Assembly: GCA_914767715.1 (NCBI GenBank)
Contig: OU612065.1
Span: 39,248,001 to 39,312,000, forward strand
Length of the DNA stretch: 64,000 nt
Origin: Membranipora membranacea
Lineage: Eukaryota > Bryozoa > Gymnolaemata > Cheilostomatida > Membraniporidae
Direction: 5' to 3'
Made by a program: the position numbers and the translations under genes. The notes beneath the pieces were generated by a model. The model worked only from the letters and a program-made list of their open reading frames with translations. It made no database searches and was not told the DNA's origin. This document shows positions 50,001 through 60,312 of this stretch, in pieces; position 1 is the first letter of the stretch, and every line of letters starts with the position of its first letter.

Positions 50001-53000
50001 TTAATGCGACTGTTCTCTTGCCTGCTTGTTTTATTTTCAAAGTCGTAGTCTGGCGGTTGTGGCTGATTGTGGCTGATTGTAGGCTTGGTGGACTTACTGC
50101 TGGTTATTGTGGACCCAAACTTTCTCGTGTATTCTGTCTATACGTCACTTAAGAGACAGGTCTTTCTAAAATCTGAGCATATCAGTTTTGCTTGTGCTAA
50201 ACGGGGCGTAACTACAAGCCATGATTCTTTCATTTCTTGTTTTTTTTATGATGGAATGGGTGTGTGGGATGAGATTGACCACATTTATGCATGATTCTTT
50301 TTTTCCTTTCCTGCTTTCCTCCTTTTTTTTCAGTTTTCTCTAATTTGTCTGGCTGTTATCTGTTTGTATTCTTCTTCGATGTGACTATTGTACAGATTGG
50401 AAACAGAGTGGGTGGACAAGTCCTAAATACTCAAAGAAAATACTCAAAAATTTCAGATGATATAACTTTTCTTGGCTGGTTCTTTTTATCCTGTTGCGTG
50501 GCATAAGAAAAAATGATAAAAATCTGAGTAAAGAATAGTTGATAACACTAGATTGATTAAAAAATATCTTGTAATGTCAAAAGCATATGTCTGAGGAAGG
50601 TGTCTTTACCCCAGGAAGTTCTGTGTTTCAGGCTTTGATATCTGCCTGAGGGGAGTATTGGAGAAAATTGTACATCGTGTCTGAGCTGTAGTTTTTTGGT
50701 TCTTGGTACATTTTGCCATGAGAGAATCTAGATCTCCAATATTGTCAAAACCTAGTTTGTCACCCTGTTTGAAAAACTTTCTTATCTCTTCCAGTTAATA
50801 TTAATATAATACTTAACAAGATAGGTAGGCAGCAGGTGACTATTGCTACAATTACATGCAAACAAAAGGCTCTGTACTATCATGCAGAAAAGTTGTGATG
50901 ACTGGCTGGTGCGTGTTGTACTATAGATAAGGAGAATAGATATCTCCTTTGTCAGGAATAGTCACAGAGTATAACAGGATTATACCGTGTAAGGAGAGTT
51001 GGTTGGATGGATGGATTTTATTACTATCACTGACAGCATTATTAAAAGAAAAAATGAGTCGCGAAATACAGTGTAATTGCTGGCACTTTGAATCAGCAAG
51101 AAAAAGCGAAGACACTTGGAATAAAAAATCAAATCTCTGTCTAAAAAAGTATTTCGTTTAAAATAAGAGTGATATGACGCAGAAAACAGTCTCTCCCCAG
51201 TGAGCTTCTATGTTTTACTGTACGGTATCTGCCAGATGGACATTTACTCAACAAATCATTGATGAAATGATCCTCATCGTGAATATATCGTAAGGCCAGT
51301 GTTCGTGTCTGATTGTCCATCATGGTATAAATATCGGGATGTTCAATGCCTAACTTAATAGCGTCCTTGAAAATTTTACACAGGCGTTGCTTGTCAGCAG
51401 CATACAAGCTTTTAAAAATAATGGGTAAGCAATAGGAGATTCGTGATACAATAAAACTTTTAAAAAGCATATTTGATAGTGATTTAGAGCTTAAAAATAC
51501 AAAATTCCTGACTACATACATCCTTTGAGAGGCTATACCATGCACATGATCATTAAAACGCAGCTTGTCGTCAACTAATACACCAAGATATTTAACTTTA
51601 TCACTAAAAGCAATAGCAGTATCATTTAAAACAAGTGTAGGGGTAGAAGGTTTAACATATTGGGTGGAATAGCATCATTTCCTGGGTCTTAGTAGGGTTT
51701 AATAAAAGATTTAAATCAGCACATTGTTTAGCAATTCTATGGATTTCATCAAAATAGGAGTTGAGATCTGATTGATTAGCTATGCAGCCTATGATGCAAG
51801 TGTCATCTGCGTACTTAATTATTGTAACATTACTCAGGTTTGAGGTAATCCGGTTTGTATATATGGAGAACAAAAGGGGAGACAGACAGCAGCCCTGGGT
51901 TGTTTAAAATTAAACTCTCCCCAATCTATAAAAAGTACTAAGACTACTACAAGATCTGGAAAATAAGTACAGAACATTTTTTGTTTAGTTTGTTTATTGC
52001 CTAATTTCTAATATCCATCCTGTAATAGGTTGATAGCATCGAAAGTACGGCACATAAATAAACAAAATAAAAAGAGTTTGAGCTGCAAAAAAGGTGTTTT
52101 GTCTCTTGGTGGTTCTACACTTGGATGGCTGGTAATCATCTATCTGTTCTGTTTGTTTTTATTTTAATATGAGAGTTCAGTGGCTGAAGCTGGTCGTTGG
52201 CTATTATAGTGAAGTGTTCAATACTATAGGTGTGAAGGAAAGTTGTTATTGTTGGGAGTGCTAGATTGTCAAGCCTTTTTTCATAGTTCTCAGCAAATGG
52301 CTGCGTAATCCGAGTACCCAAGCGCTGGATCCTCTCTAGTCTTCTTTTGTCAATGTCTGATAATAGATTGTACCATGCATGGCAGGCGTAGGTGATTACA
52401 GACTTAATATTAGCTACATATAAGGTTTTCAGGCAATCGCTATCCATGCCCATGCCTTTCAGCAATCTGATCAGGTATAAACTTTGGGAGAATTTAGATA
52501 TTATAGAGTCGACATGATTGCTGAATGTTAGTGTGTTGTCTATAATAATGCCTAAAAACTTTGTGTGTTCAGAGGGAGAAAGAAAAAATATCATCATCTC
52601 CATAGGTTGGATGGATTTATTACTATCATAGACAAAAATTTGTCACGAAATACGTTGTTAATACTGACAAGAAAGAAAAACATGGAAAAAATCAGATCTC
52701 TGTTGTATAAAAAGTTTTTTAGAATAGTATATTATTAAGTGTATGTATGAGATGTCTTAAAAAGCTGTCTCTACCCCATGTACCCTGATATTTAACTGTG
52801 CGGTAGCGACCTGATGGGCATTTAGTTAGAAAGTCATTGATAAAGTGCTCTTCATCGTGTATGTACCGTAGTCCAAGTGTCTTGATCTGGTTGGCCACCA
52901 GAGCATCTATATCGGGGTGCTCAATCCCTAACTTGGCGGCATCTTTAAATATTTTGCGTAAGGACTTCTTGTCGCTTGCATGGATGCTTGTAAAAAGTAT

Positions 53001-56000
53001 GGAGACAGTAAGTGATGAGGGATACAATAAAACTCTTGAATAACATATGAGAAAGGGGCTTTGAGCTATAGTATACAAAATTTTTCACAATATACATGCG
53101 TTGAGATGCAGTAGTCACTATGGATTGCACATGATCATGATAGCGGAGTTTATTGTCAACAGTAACACCAAGGTATTTTACTTTGTCACAAAAATCAACT
53201 TCCGTAGGGGTAATGGGCCTAACAAGCTGAGTAGAAAACATCATTTATTGAGTCTTGGAGGCGTTTAACAATAGGTTTAAATCACAACATTGCTTTGAAA
53301 TTCTACTAATCTCATCAAGATAGGCACTAAGATCTGATTGATTTGATATGCATCCAATTATACAGGTGTCGTCTGCGTATTTAATGACAGTAATATTGCT
53401 CAAGTCTGAGGTAATCCTATTGGTATATATTGAAAACAAAAGTGGAGATAAACAGCAACCCTGGGGAGTGCCAGTGTTGGTTATGATGGGTTTTGAGATA
53501 TTGCCATCTACTATTGTTCTTTGGGTGCGATTCGTTAGGAAGCTATATATCCATTCAGTGACATTGGAGTCGAGATGTGATAGTTGCGAGATTAAGTCTG
53601 GAACATGTATTGTGTTGAATGCAGAAGACACCAAGGAGCATAGAAAGTTTGTTTATAAAAGCCACACTCAGTTTCACAGTTTTGCTAGAATTAAAAATCA
53701 TATTGTTTTGCTCAGACCAGGTGTTTGCTAACAGTAGGCTGAGTAAAAACACAGCCAGCCCTTAAAAGCGTTTGGGATGGCGATCGCGGTCGTTAACGAC
53801 CGCCTACGGCCGCGATCGCCATCCCGAACGCTTTTAAGGGCTGGCTGTGAGTAAAATAATTCGGTACTGTGAGTTGAGTAATTAGCCGTGTTGTATAAAA
53901 TTTAACTCTGCAAATATTGAAATTACTAAGACTGCGGTTGTCATAATATGAAAAAGTATCACAGTAATACAAGGTGTCAAGATAGTAAAAAACTAGTAAT
54001 ACAATTTAATTGGATTTCACAACAAACAAATCATTTACTGAAACTGATTTTGTTGAGATCTGGATGGTAATATAATAATTTAATACAAATTGTCATCTGG
54101 GACAGTCCATCTTGCCCCAAACCTATCCCACTGACTTGTTGATGCAGTGAGTGCTGGATGAGGTTTGAGGCGCTTGGGGATCTGTCGGCCTAGATGGTGT
54201 GATCATGGCAAATGAGGTAGATGTGATATTATGTGGGGTGTGTGGGGTCTGATACTGGGTGTTAACTGGACGATTTGCTAAGCTGTTAAACATTAAAGAA
54301 CAGATAGCGAACATGGCCTTCTGCTGTTCTAGCATATTGGTCTGCATTTCGCTCATAGTCTTCAACCTTTGCTCCTATAAAACACGCATAGTCTCACTCT
54401 CAGTTGCTTTTCTTTTTCTCCCTCTGCTGCTGGGCAGGGATGGGCAATTGCTTGTGCTTGTACTTGTATTCACTCCTGGGCGTGCCCCCTCCAGCCATTT
54501 CTTCTTTGCGCGGTTACGTCCTACATTATGTCTCCCTAGATGGCTATGATTTCCCTAGAAGTTTTTATGTTTCTATGATATGCATTTTTTTTAGATTGGC
54601 TCACTTAGTTTTTTTTAATTACCTGGCACCTGCCTATGGAATGTGAGATATTGTCACCTTACTGAGTAGAACATGTATTGAGGAACAACAATAATTTCAG
54701 TTTTTTTTGATTGAGATGAAGCTGTTAGTTGGAAGAAGGGAACATCCGGTGAAAGAGAATACTTTATTTTATTTTCGCGCAGGGTATGGTAGTCTTTTTA
54801 TTTGGGGATTCTGATTTGATTGCTTATATATTAAAATATGTGTTCCCATTCGAATGGCTGTACTCTGAATTGAGATCAGTCTTAATTAAATTGACATTGA
54901 TTACCTTCACCAAATCTCAATTGATGAATTATGTCCCCAGCTCGCACTCAGGCGGTTTTTTTCCAGCTGTGGACAATTTCTTCCCTAAGATCAAATTAGG
55001 AATTTAGGACATCAGAGCCGCAAATTGTTCATATGACCAAACCAGTCTCATCTCTCAATCAGATTTGTCTTTCAAATCAACCAATTTTGTTCCCAATTAT
55101 ATAGTTTAATAAAGCAGTAATTGATTCTGGTTGAGACCTCTGACAGGTTTTGCTCGCTCAGAAATGAGCAATCGGATAGTGATTATTTTGGCGGATTTAA
55201 ATTGAAGGTCTCAACTGTTGTGTTTCAGTATTTAATGTTGATACTGTTGTGTTCCACCAGAAAATGATAAGTTTGGATTAACCACAGGCTAATCACCAGA
55301 GTGTGTGTTTCAGCTAATTTAATATGAAAGCATATAGAACCATCTTAAATGCTAAAAAATTTTAGCCCAAATCACATAAGAATCTTACTAAATTAAATAA
55401 CAATAATAATAATGTTACTATAGAAAAAGTAACAGCACAAGAAGCATTTAGTGCTTTATAAAGATACGGGTTTTTCATAGTCCAACTGGAACGTAAAATA
55501 CTGTGCTTGATATGGTATAAGATGATAAAAACAATGAATTTAAAACTATCACAAAAGAGCTCACCGTGGTTCTACTCGTATCTTGTAATCTCAAGTCTCC
55601 TGCACAGTTGAAGCATGGCCTCTGTAGTAAGCCTTGTATCTTCCTCGTTTATACCAAATATGTTGCCTTGAGCAGTTTTTGTTTGCTTTCTCTGGCGGCA
55701 GGTGAGCTTTTCTAGAGTGACCAGCTTAAAAGTCATATCTACGCTGTATCCCTCCTTGTACAGTTCTTCAACCAGCCTATACAAGGTTGGGGCTGTATTA
55801 TTTAAGGCACGATGGTTGATTCTGTTGTGCCAGTCCTCCACATCGTTTGTGTATGTTCCCTGATGGAACTGTGACCAGGTAGCTGGTACCCAAGGTTCGC
55901 CCAGCCAGTGCCTTTTACGTAGTGGAACATTTCAGCAGCGTCTACTGACTTTGCCTCTAACCAAACTACAGCCTCTGGTATATGCTCTGCTGGTAAGAGG

Positions 56001-58486
56001 GCAAGAGCTATAATGCTTTTGATTAGCTTTTTCTTTCCATCCATCCCCAAACTTCTGGCTTTTCTCCCAACAGCCTGACTGAAATGGAAGTAGCATCCAT
56101 GTATTTGTAAATCTTCTCTATAGGTTCTCGGCGCGCTCCATAACCCTGAAAAAAAAGATTGACGCATTACAAATATTAATCAGAAGTCGACCTTTTTAAA
56201 ACATTATTGATTGATCTCTCACTAACATTTTCAAAAATTATATTTTTTACTGTTAAATGAAATGGTTTTAAAATGTAAAAACGATAATTATTTAGTTTAA
56301 TTATTTAATGCTTAGAAATCATTGTTGTACATGCTATAAAACATTAAATCAAAAGTGATATTATTAAAATAAACCTGTAGCTGTTTAAAAATAAATAAAA
56401 TGGATTAAAATGTTATCCTTAAATATAAGTGTAATGAGAAAATATGATGATAGGATAACTAAAACCTAAAAGTGGCCAGAGCTTTTAAGCCTTTTATCAA
56501 CTGTTTCTTTCCGCTCAGCCCTAAACTCCTGGCCTTTCTACAACAGCCTGACTGAAATGGAAGTAGCATCCGTGTATTTGTATATATTCTCTATAGGTTC
56601 TCAGTGCATTCCATAACCCTGAAAAAAAAGATTCATTGATACAGTCAACCTTTTTAACACCATATTGGTCTCTCACTAACATTACAAAGCTCTAATGAGA
56701 AATGGCATTTTATACTGCCATAGGATTATTTTTATTCCATATCTACAACGCACCAATTCAGCAATTTATTCTTTTTAGTATGTAAAAAAAAAGAAGATTT
56801 TATGATGATGGGAATATTAAACGATTGAGGATACATTCCATGCAACGCAAGTAGGTAATGTGGGTTCAAATATGAGCTGAGTTGTGGGATACTAGGTTAC
56901 ATCACAATCTGTGAAAGTGAAGATAGTTCGCATTTTAATATTGACCTGGTCAGGTATTGACGTGGATGGTTTGTTCATCTTCCATAAGTCGAAAGTTTGC
57001 CTAGATAAGTATAGCTCGAGTAGCAATCACAATCACAATCATGATTATGCCTTCTACATGCCGTATACACCCCATCTCACTCTATAACCGAGAAGGGGCA
57101 TCTTCACTTTGAGCATCTCCAGTATGTGGTGTTGATTGATTGATTGGTTTACTTGTCACTCACATAATTATAAGTATGTTGCGGAATTTGTTGTCACTGC
57201 TGTCCATATAGAGCAAAAAAAACAATACAAAAAATACGTGGAAAAAAGCTGACATCTCATCGTGGAATGGGTTTAAATAATATTATTGAGGGATTAAATC
57301 ATGTTGCTTAAAAAACTGTCTTTCCCCCCAAGAAGACCGATATTTTAATGTCCTGTAATTTCCTGATGGAAGCTTTGGTAAAAATTCATTTACAAAATGT
57401 TCATCATCATGTATGTAATTTAGTATCAGGTTTTTATTTTGATTATCTATAATGCCATCAAGGTCACTTATGTTTTGAATATTCAGATGATTAGCGTCAT
57501 GGTGATGGTGGTGGTGGTGAGCTTGTTCACCACATACACAATCCCAATAGCTGAGATGAGCTGTTTTCCCTCCATGGCTTCCTTTAGCAAGTGTTAGTGT
57601 CGTCAATTACTTGCTATGTTTTTAAATTAGGTTGTGTCAAAATTATATTGATGAGAGTTGAGCAATATTAAATTTGATTTGAAGAAAGTTAATCAATTAC
57701 TTAGTACAAGTAGAAATTAAAAGTCAGTCAAGGAATACTGATTGTCATTTACTGGTACTTACCAGGCTTTTTTTCTTCCTCAATACTGAGATCTGTATAC
57801 AATTAGCCTATATGTCTGCTTTGCACTTTGTGGGAGATCTCAAACATACCAAACATCGATGAACCACTCTCGCCTCGCACATCGAACTGGTACCAGCTAT
57901 GGTTAGCTTAAAACATCAATTTTTTTTATAAGTGAAATATAACAGATATGGTGAAACTTTTTAACTGTATGAAAGGCTTATCATTTTCCATTTTCAGAGA
58001 AACCTGTTCAGCTACTTTGGCAACAAAATAGAGGCAGTCGCACCTGTCATACCAGCTCTCTTCAAGCGTGTCTGTACCCCACCTCCAACCCTGAAAAACT
58101 TTTTCACAGTCGTAAAGGCTAAATCTAAAGAATATGAAACCTCTTTGTCAAAGTCGCAGCTAAAGCGGGACATGACACTAACATTAGATGCTGAAATAAT
58201 AGATGTGACAAAGAGAAAGGAAAACAAGATCACAAAAACAGCCGTGAAAAATTCTAGTCACAGTCTAGATGGCTCCTCAACAAAGGAGACTACACCAAAG
58301 AGAAGGACTACTCGTTCTATGAAGAAGAAGGTCGATATAAAGACGAAAACTGAAGAAAAACCAGCTTTAGACTGTGTTGAAAGTGATGATGATATAATAT
58401 GTGTATTGGACACTACCCCTAGTCAGAAACGTAAATCCCAACCCAGACTGAGCAACTTTTTCTCAAAGAAGCCCAAGCTCAGCTAG
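38013..58486 (+). CDS. strawberry-notch (SBNO)-family helicase with PIP-like/SIM-like C-terminal tail, 23 exons
   Basis: Exons: 38013-38317, 38519-38726, 38905-38991, 39214-39305, 39509-39657, 39940-40102, 40435-40589, 41151-41298, 41642-41749, 42019-42112, 42905-43128, 43520-43685, 44065-44255, 44931-45132, 46014-46094, 46481-46615, 47068-47222, 47654-47830, 47969-48051, 48412-48495, 48889-48994, 49446-49578, 57998-58486. All join in phase to about 1244 residues. The DExH core has Walker [11 protein letters not shown] (about 190-199), DECHKAK (about 307), SATGVTD and a C-terminal helicase half with [34 protein letters not shown] and motif [13 protein letters not shown] (about 685-695), all SBNO hallmarks. 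SBNO proteins are nuclear superfamily 2 ATPases acting in transcription/chromatin. The last exon encodes a Lys/Ser-rich tail with PIP-box-like and SUMO-interacting-like motifs that I do not recall from SBNO1/2. It may be an SBNO paralogue rather than the direct SBNO1 orthologue. Start chosen as first ATG after the acceptor. Confidence 0.9.
40709..40965. repeat. 10-bp tandem repeat (TGTGGTATCG)n
   Basis: About 25 copies of a decamer with few substitutions, in the intron after exon 7 of the SBNO-family gene. It creates long spurious frames on both strands (repeating [10 protein letters not shown]-type peptides), which are not coding. Confidence 0.9.
42335..42450 (-). mobile_element. tRNA-like SINE fragment (tentative)
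   Basis: On the minus strand, CCGAGTTTAAATCCCGG forms a T-arm/B-box-like hairpin and a GGCGCTTGCATGC stretch lies about 55 bases upstream where an A box could be. It is intronic in the SBNO-family gene. No ends or target duplications found. Confidence 0.3.
44436..44549. mobile_element. 114-bp inverted-repeat element with tandem core
   Basis: Ends GTTTGGTTCATTTGCCTGCA and the near-complement TGCAGGCAATTGGATCAAAC pair with a few mismatches. The centre is three copies of a 19-bp unit containing GTGACCAGTGGAAGGGGGC. Part of the terminal sequence recurs near 32350. It lies in an SBNO-family intron. Confidence 0.55.
45705..45898. mobile_element. 194-bp MITE with about 60-bp inverted repeats
   Basis: Starts TTGTCACCTAATGGGCAAAT and ends with the complement (GCTCATTAGGTGACAA); the arms stay similar through CTGATCATCA and GGGCATGAAAT. 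No ORF and no clear target duplication. Inserted in the intron between exons 14 and 15 of the SBNO-family gene. Confidence 0.6.
50996..51900 (-). mobile_element. LINE copy A (CR1/L2-like), 5'-truncated
   Basis: Minus-strand frames at 51652-51873 (YADDTCIIG catalytic motif, [11 protein letters not shown]) and 51141-51545 ([47 protein letters not shown]) carry the C-terminal half of a reverse transcriptase, interrupted between them. The 3' end runs to an ATCC-type microsatellite (TGGATGGATGG on the plus strand, about 51000), typical of CR1/L2-like tails. Confidence 0.8.
51930..52603 (-). mobile_element. LINE fragment of a different family
   Basis: The frame 52136-52603 encodes an RT C-terminal region ([45 protein letters not shown]) distinct from copies A and C. 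It abuts the 3' end of copy C at about 52604 and is 5'-truncated there. Confidence 0.75.
52604..53640 (-). mobile_element. LINE copy C (same family as copy A)
   Basis: Minus-strand frames 53245-53634 ([43 protein letters not shown]), 52945-53244 and 52719-53078 encode RT with stop/frame breaks. It shares with copy A the LGIEHPDI and [10 protein letters not shown] blocks and the same 3' end next to GGATGGATTT. A non-functional relic. Confidence 0.85.
53750..53849. mobile_element. 100-bp GC-rich perfect foldback element
   Basis: Begins CACAGCCAGCCCTTAAAAGC and ends with its complement; the arms are nearly perfect, with GCGATCGC in each and a central GTTAAC-containing hairpin. Flanks AGTAAAAA (53742-53749) and AGTAAAAT (from 53850) look like an 8-bp target duplication with one mismatch. 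GC content contrasts sharply with surrounding DNA. Confidence 0.65.
54123..54374 (-). other. coding-like fragment, coiled-coil and Thr/Pro-rich (unrecognised)
   Basis: A minus-strand frame after an acceptor (TTTATAG, 54375) reads as a helical stretch ([20 protein letters not shown]) followed by Pro/Thr/Ser-rich sequence to a stop at 54123. The codon pattern looks protein-like and resembles C-termini of transposon-associated Myb/MADF proteins, but no conserved domain is visible and no upstream exon is convincing. Confidence 0.3.
55572..56145 (-). pseudogene. Mutator-like (MULE) transposase exon with frameshift
   Basis: After an acceptor (TTTTTTTTCAG, 56146-56156) the minus strand encodes [18 protein letters not shown], the typical MULE core phrase, then [18 protein letters not shown]. 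Near 55900-55925 the frame must shift by one base to continue into [20 protein letters not shown], the conserved TN..E.WHNR block, and on to a stop at 55572. The catalytic N-terminal part is not visible. It is probably a decayed transposase copy. Confidence 0.7.
56480..56618 (-). pseudogene. second, partial copy of the MULE transposase exon start
   Basis: About 140 bp closely similar to 56010-56146, including the acceptor tract (CAG followed by GGTTATGGA) and the ACTGAAATGGAAGTAGCATC block. It is a tandem duplicate of the exon's 5' part, truncated and with disrupted frame. Confidence 0.6.
57283..57490 (-). mobile_element. LINE 3' fragment (third copy, related to A and C)
   Basis: The minus-strand frame has [20 protein letters not shown] and [13 protein letters not shown], matching the C-terminal blocks of copies A and C. 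Only the last 70 or so codons remain. Confidence 0.6.
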
Positions 58487-60312
58487 AGGCTAGCGAAATT
58501 TTAACAGGGTGCTTACATTGAGAAGCTCCCAATGACTAAACAGATAGACTCACTTCGCAAGATTTTATGTTTGGTGAAATGGGCACAAAGTTGGTACACT
58601 CCTGCAGCAAATTTACTGCCATTCCTTTGTGATTTTGCAATTAAAATTTCTCTCTAGCCGGAAATTTTTTTTTTCTTTCTCAACCTCGCATAAGCCACAT
58701 CTGCCAGGCAGCAGCTGGTTTGCACCTACTGTTTACAAAAAGAGAAGATTGTGAAAGCTTAATTGTAATAGCTTTATTCGATCATTGTTTATACTTCTTG
58801 TTTATACATTGTTTACGCTTGTTGACATAGTTGTTTTTTATGAGAATTAGTTTTGTAGAAAATAAATAAAATTTCAGTTTTAATTGAGCTTTCTTGTGTT
58901 ATGTGCTGGCGGCACAATGTCCTCCTCCCTCCCCCCCCCCCCCCCTGTCATTACCCTGACTGCATGCAAGTTGAATGTTAGGTGAACAGTGGAGGTGAAG
59001 CAACTCAGAATGCAAGCAAATGTACCTAACTTAGTCTAGATCTTGCTTGATCTATTATTACCCTTGTTGTGACACAAACCTGTTACTGTATATGAAGTTT
59101 TAATGTTGTGTTCATTCATAAATACAATACGAGTATGGATAGTCTACTAGGCCAACCTGTCCGAGAATGGTCCCTGCCATTTGCCCTTCACAGCGCTGCT
59201 GCTAGTTAGCCGGCAGCACACCATACCTTAAAAGCTCTTAATCGTAGAAAAAATTTTTATGGTACAGCATCAACCTCAACATCAGCATCAATTGCCCAAA
59301 GTTTGTAAAAAGCTCTGTCAGCTATGTGTGTGTTTTTGAAAATTTCAATCAGGCTTAGAAATTAAGGAAGGCAAATCCTTTTTTGCTGTTCTTCGACAAT
59401 ACTCCCAGCTCTCTGAGCTCAGTGTGTGTACTGGCCGCGCAGAGACAGTGAAATACTCTAAAGCGAAGGGAGATCGCTCTTTACTCAATCCCACACAGGC
59501 GATATCCTCGGCCAATACAAAAGAACTTTGGTACGCAAAATATTCTCAACGTGTGACCATAATTAATGCCCAGTGATCTTCCAATATGGGAAGAAAAGTC
59601 TGCTTAGAAAGTTCCCTTATCTTGTGGTAATAACAATAAGAACTTACCTTACCCTTACTTAGACGCAGGGGATTCAATTTTTTTTTACATTGCTTTTAAA
59701 TTTTGTTTATTTTAGAAAAATAATAATCTCTGCATGCGTGTGTGTGCGTAGAGTAAAATGTTAAGACAATCAGGTACTGGATATCAGTTAGAATAGACTG
59801 CTAGGCTAAATCTTTTGTATCACCAAAATGGAAATGTGGTACAGAAACTTTTGAGGAAAAGCTTAGCGTTCTTAACAGTAAATTCATCGTCTTCTCTTCA
59901 TAAAATATAGCTTCAAAGTCGCCCTCTACATGCGAGGCTTAGATATTTGTACTCGCCAGATAAATACCAATCTAACTGTAGCTCTGGGTGATTGTTAGGT
60001 GTTAGCTATCTGTACCATTGAGTGTGATGCTATAGTTTGATGAAGATAGAAGAAGGCCTTGACTGCAGATACCCTTAGCCAACACGCGTAGTCTTCCCAT
60101 GATCGAGAGCTGGATTGTATTCACCATATAACATATTGCTAGTTCACCAGCTCAGTCATAGCGTAACTGTGCATGTATCTTAATAATCTAGTAAATAAAT
60201 AAAAATGTATGTGATGTAATAAAGACCAGCAACTTACTCAGAGATGTAAATAACCATAACCAATAACCAGCAGTTGAGAAATCTGCAATTCATAGTTAAA
60301 AAACTTTTTCTG
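58487..60312. other. SBNO-family 3' UTR and intergenic region
   Basis: The first 380 bases are the SBNO-family 3' UTR, ending at AATAAATAAA (58861-58870). A poly-C run lies at about 58931-58945. Beyond it no gene is supported up to the minus-strand membrane-protein exons. Confidence 0.55.
58861..58870 (+). terminator. poly(A) signal of the SBNO-family gene
   Basis: Two overlapping AATAAA hexamers 375 bases after the stop codon, followed by a T/G-rich stretch (GAGCTTTCTTGTGTT). Best-placed signal for the gene. Confidence 0.65.

Larger units (their letters stand above)
49579..57997. other. 8.4-kb final intron of the SBNO-family gene
   Basis: Bounded by donor GTAAGA (49579) and acceptor TTTTCAG (57997). 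It contains no SBNO coding sequence but holds antisense LINE fragments, a GC-rich foldback element, a Mutator-like transposase relic and a duplicated transposase exon, listed separately. About 49.6-50.9 kb is AT/T-rich sequence without recognisable features. Confidence 0.6.

Noticed and set aside
53348-53731. Plus-strand frame of 127 codons.
   Set aside because: Antisense of the reverse transcriptase of LINE copy C, where the minus-strand motifs ([15 protein letters not shown]) are clear.
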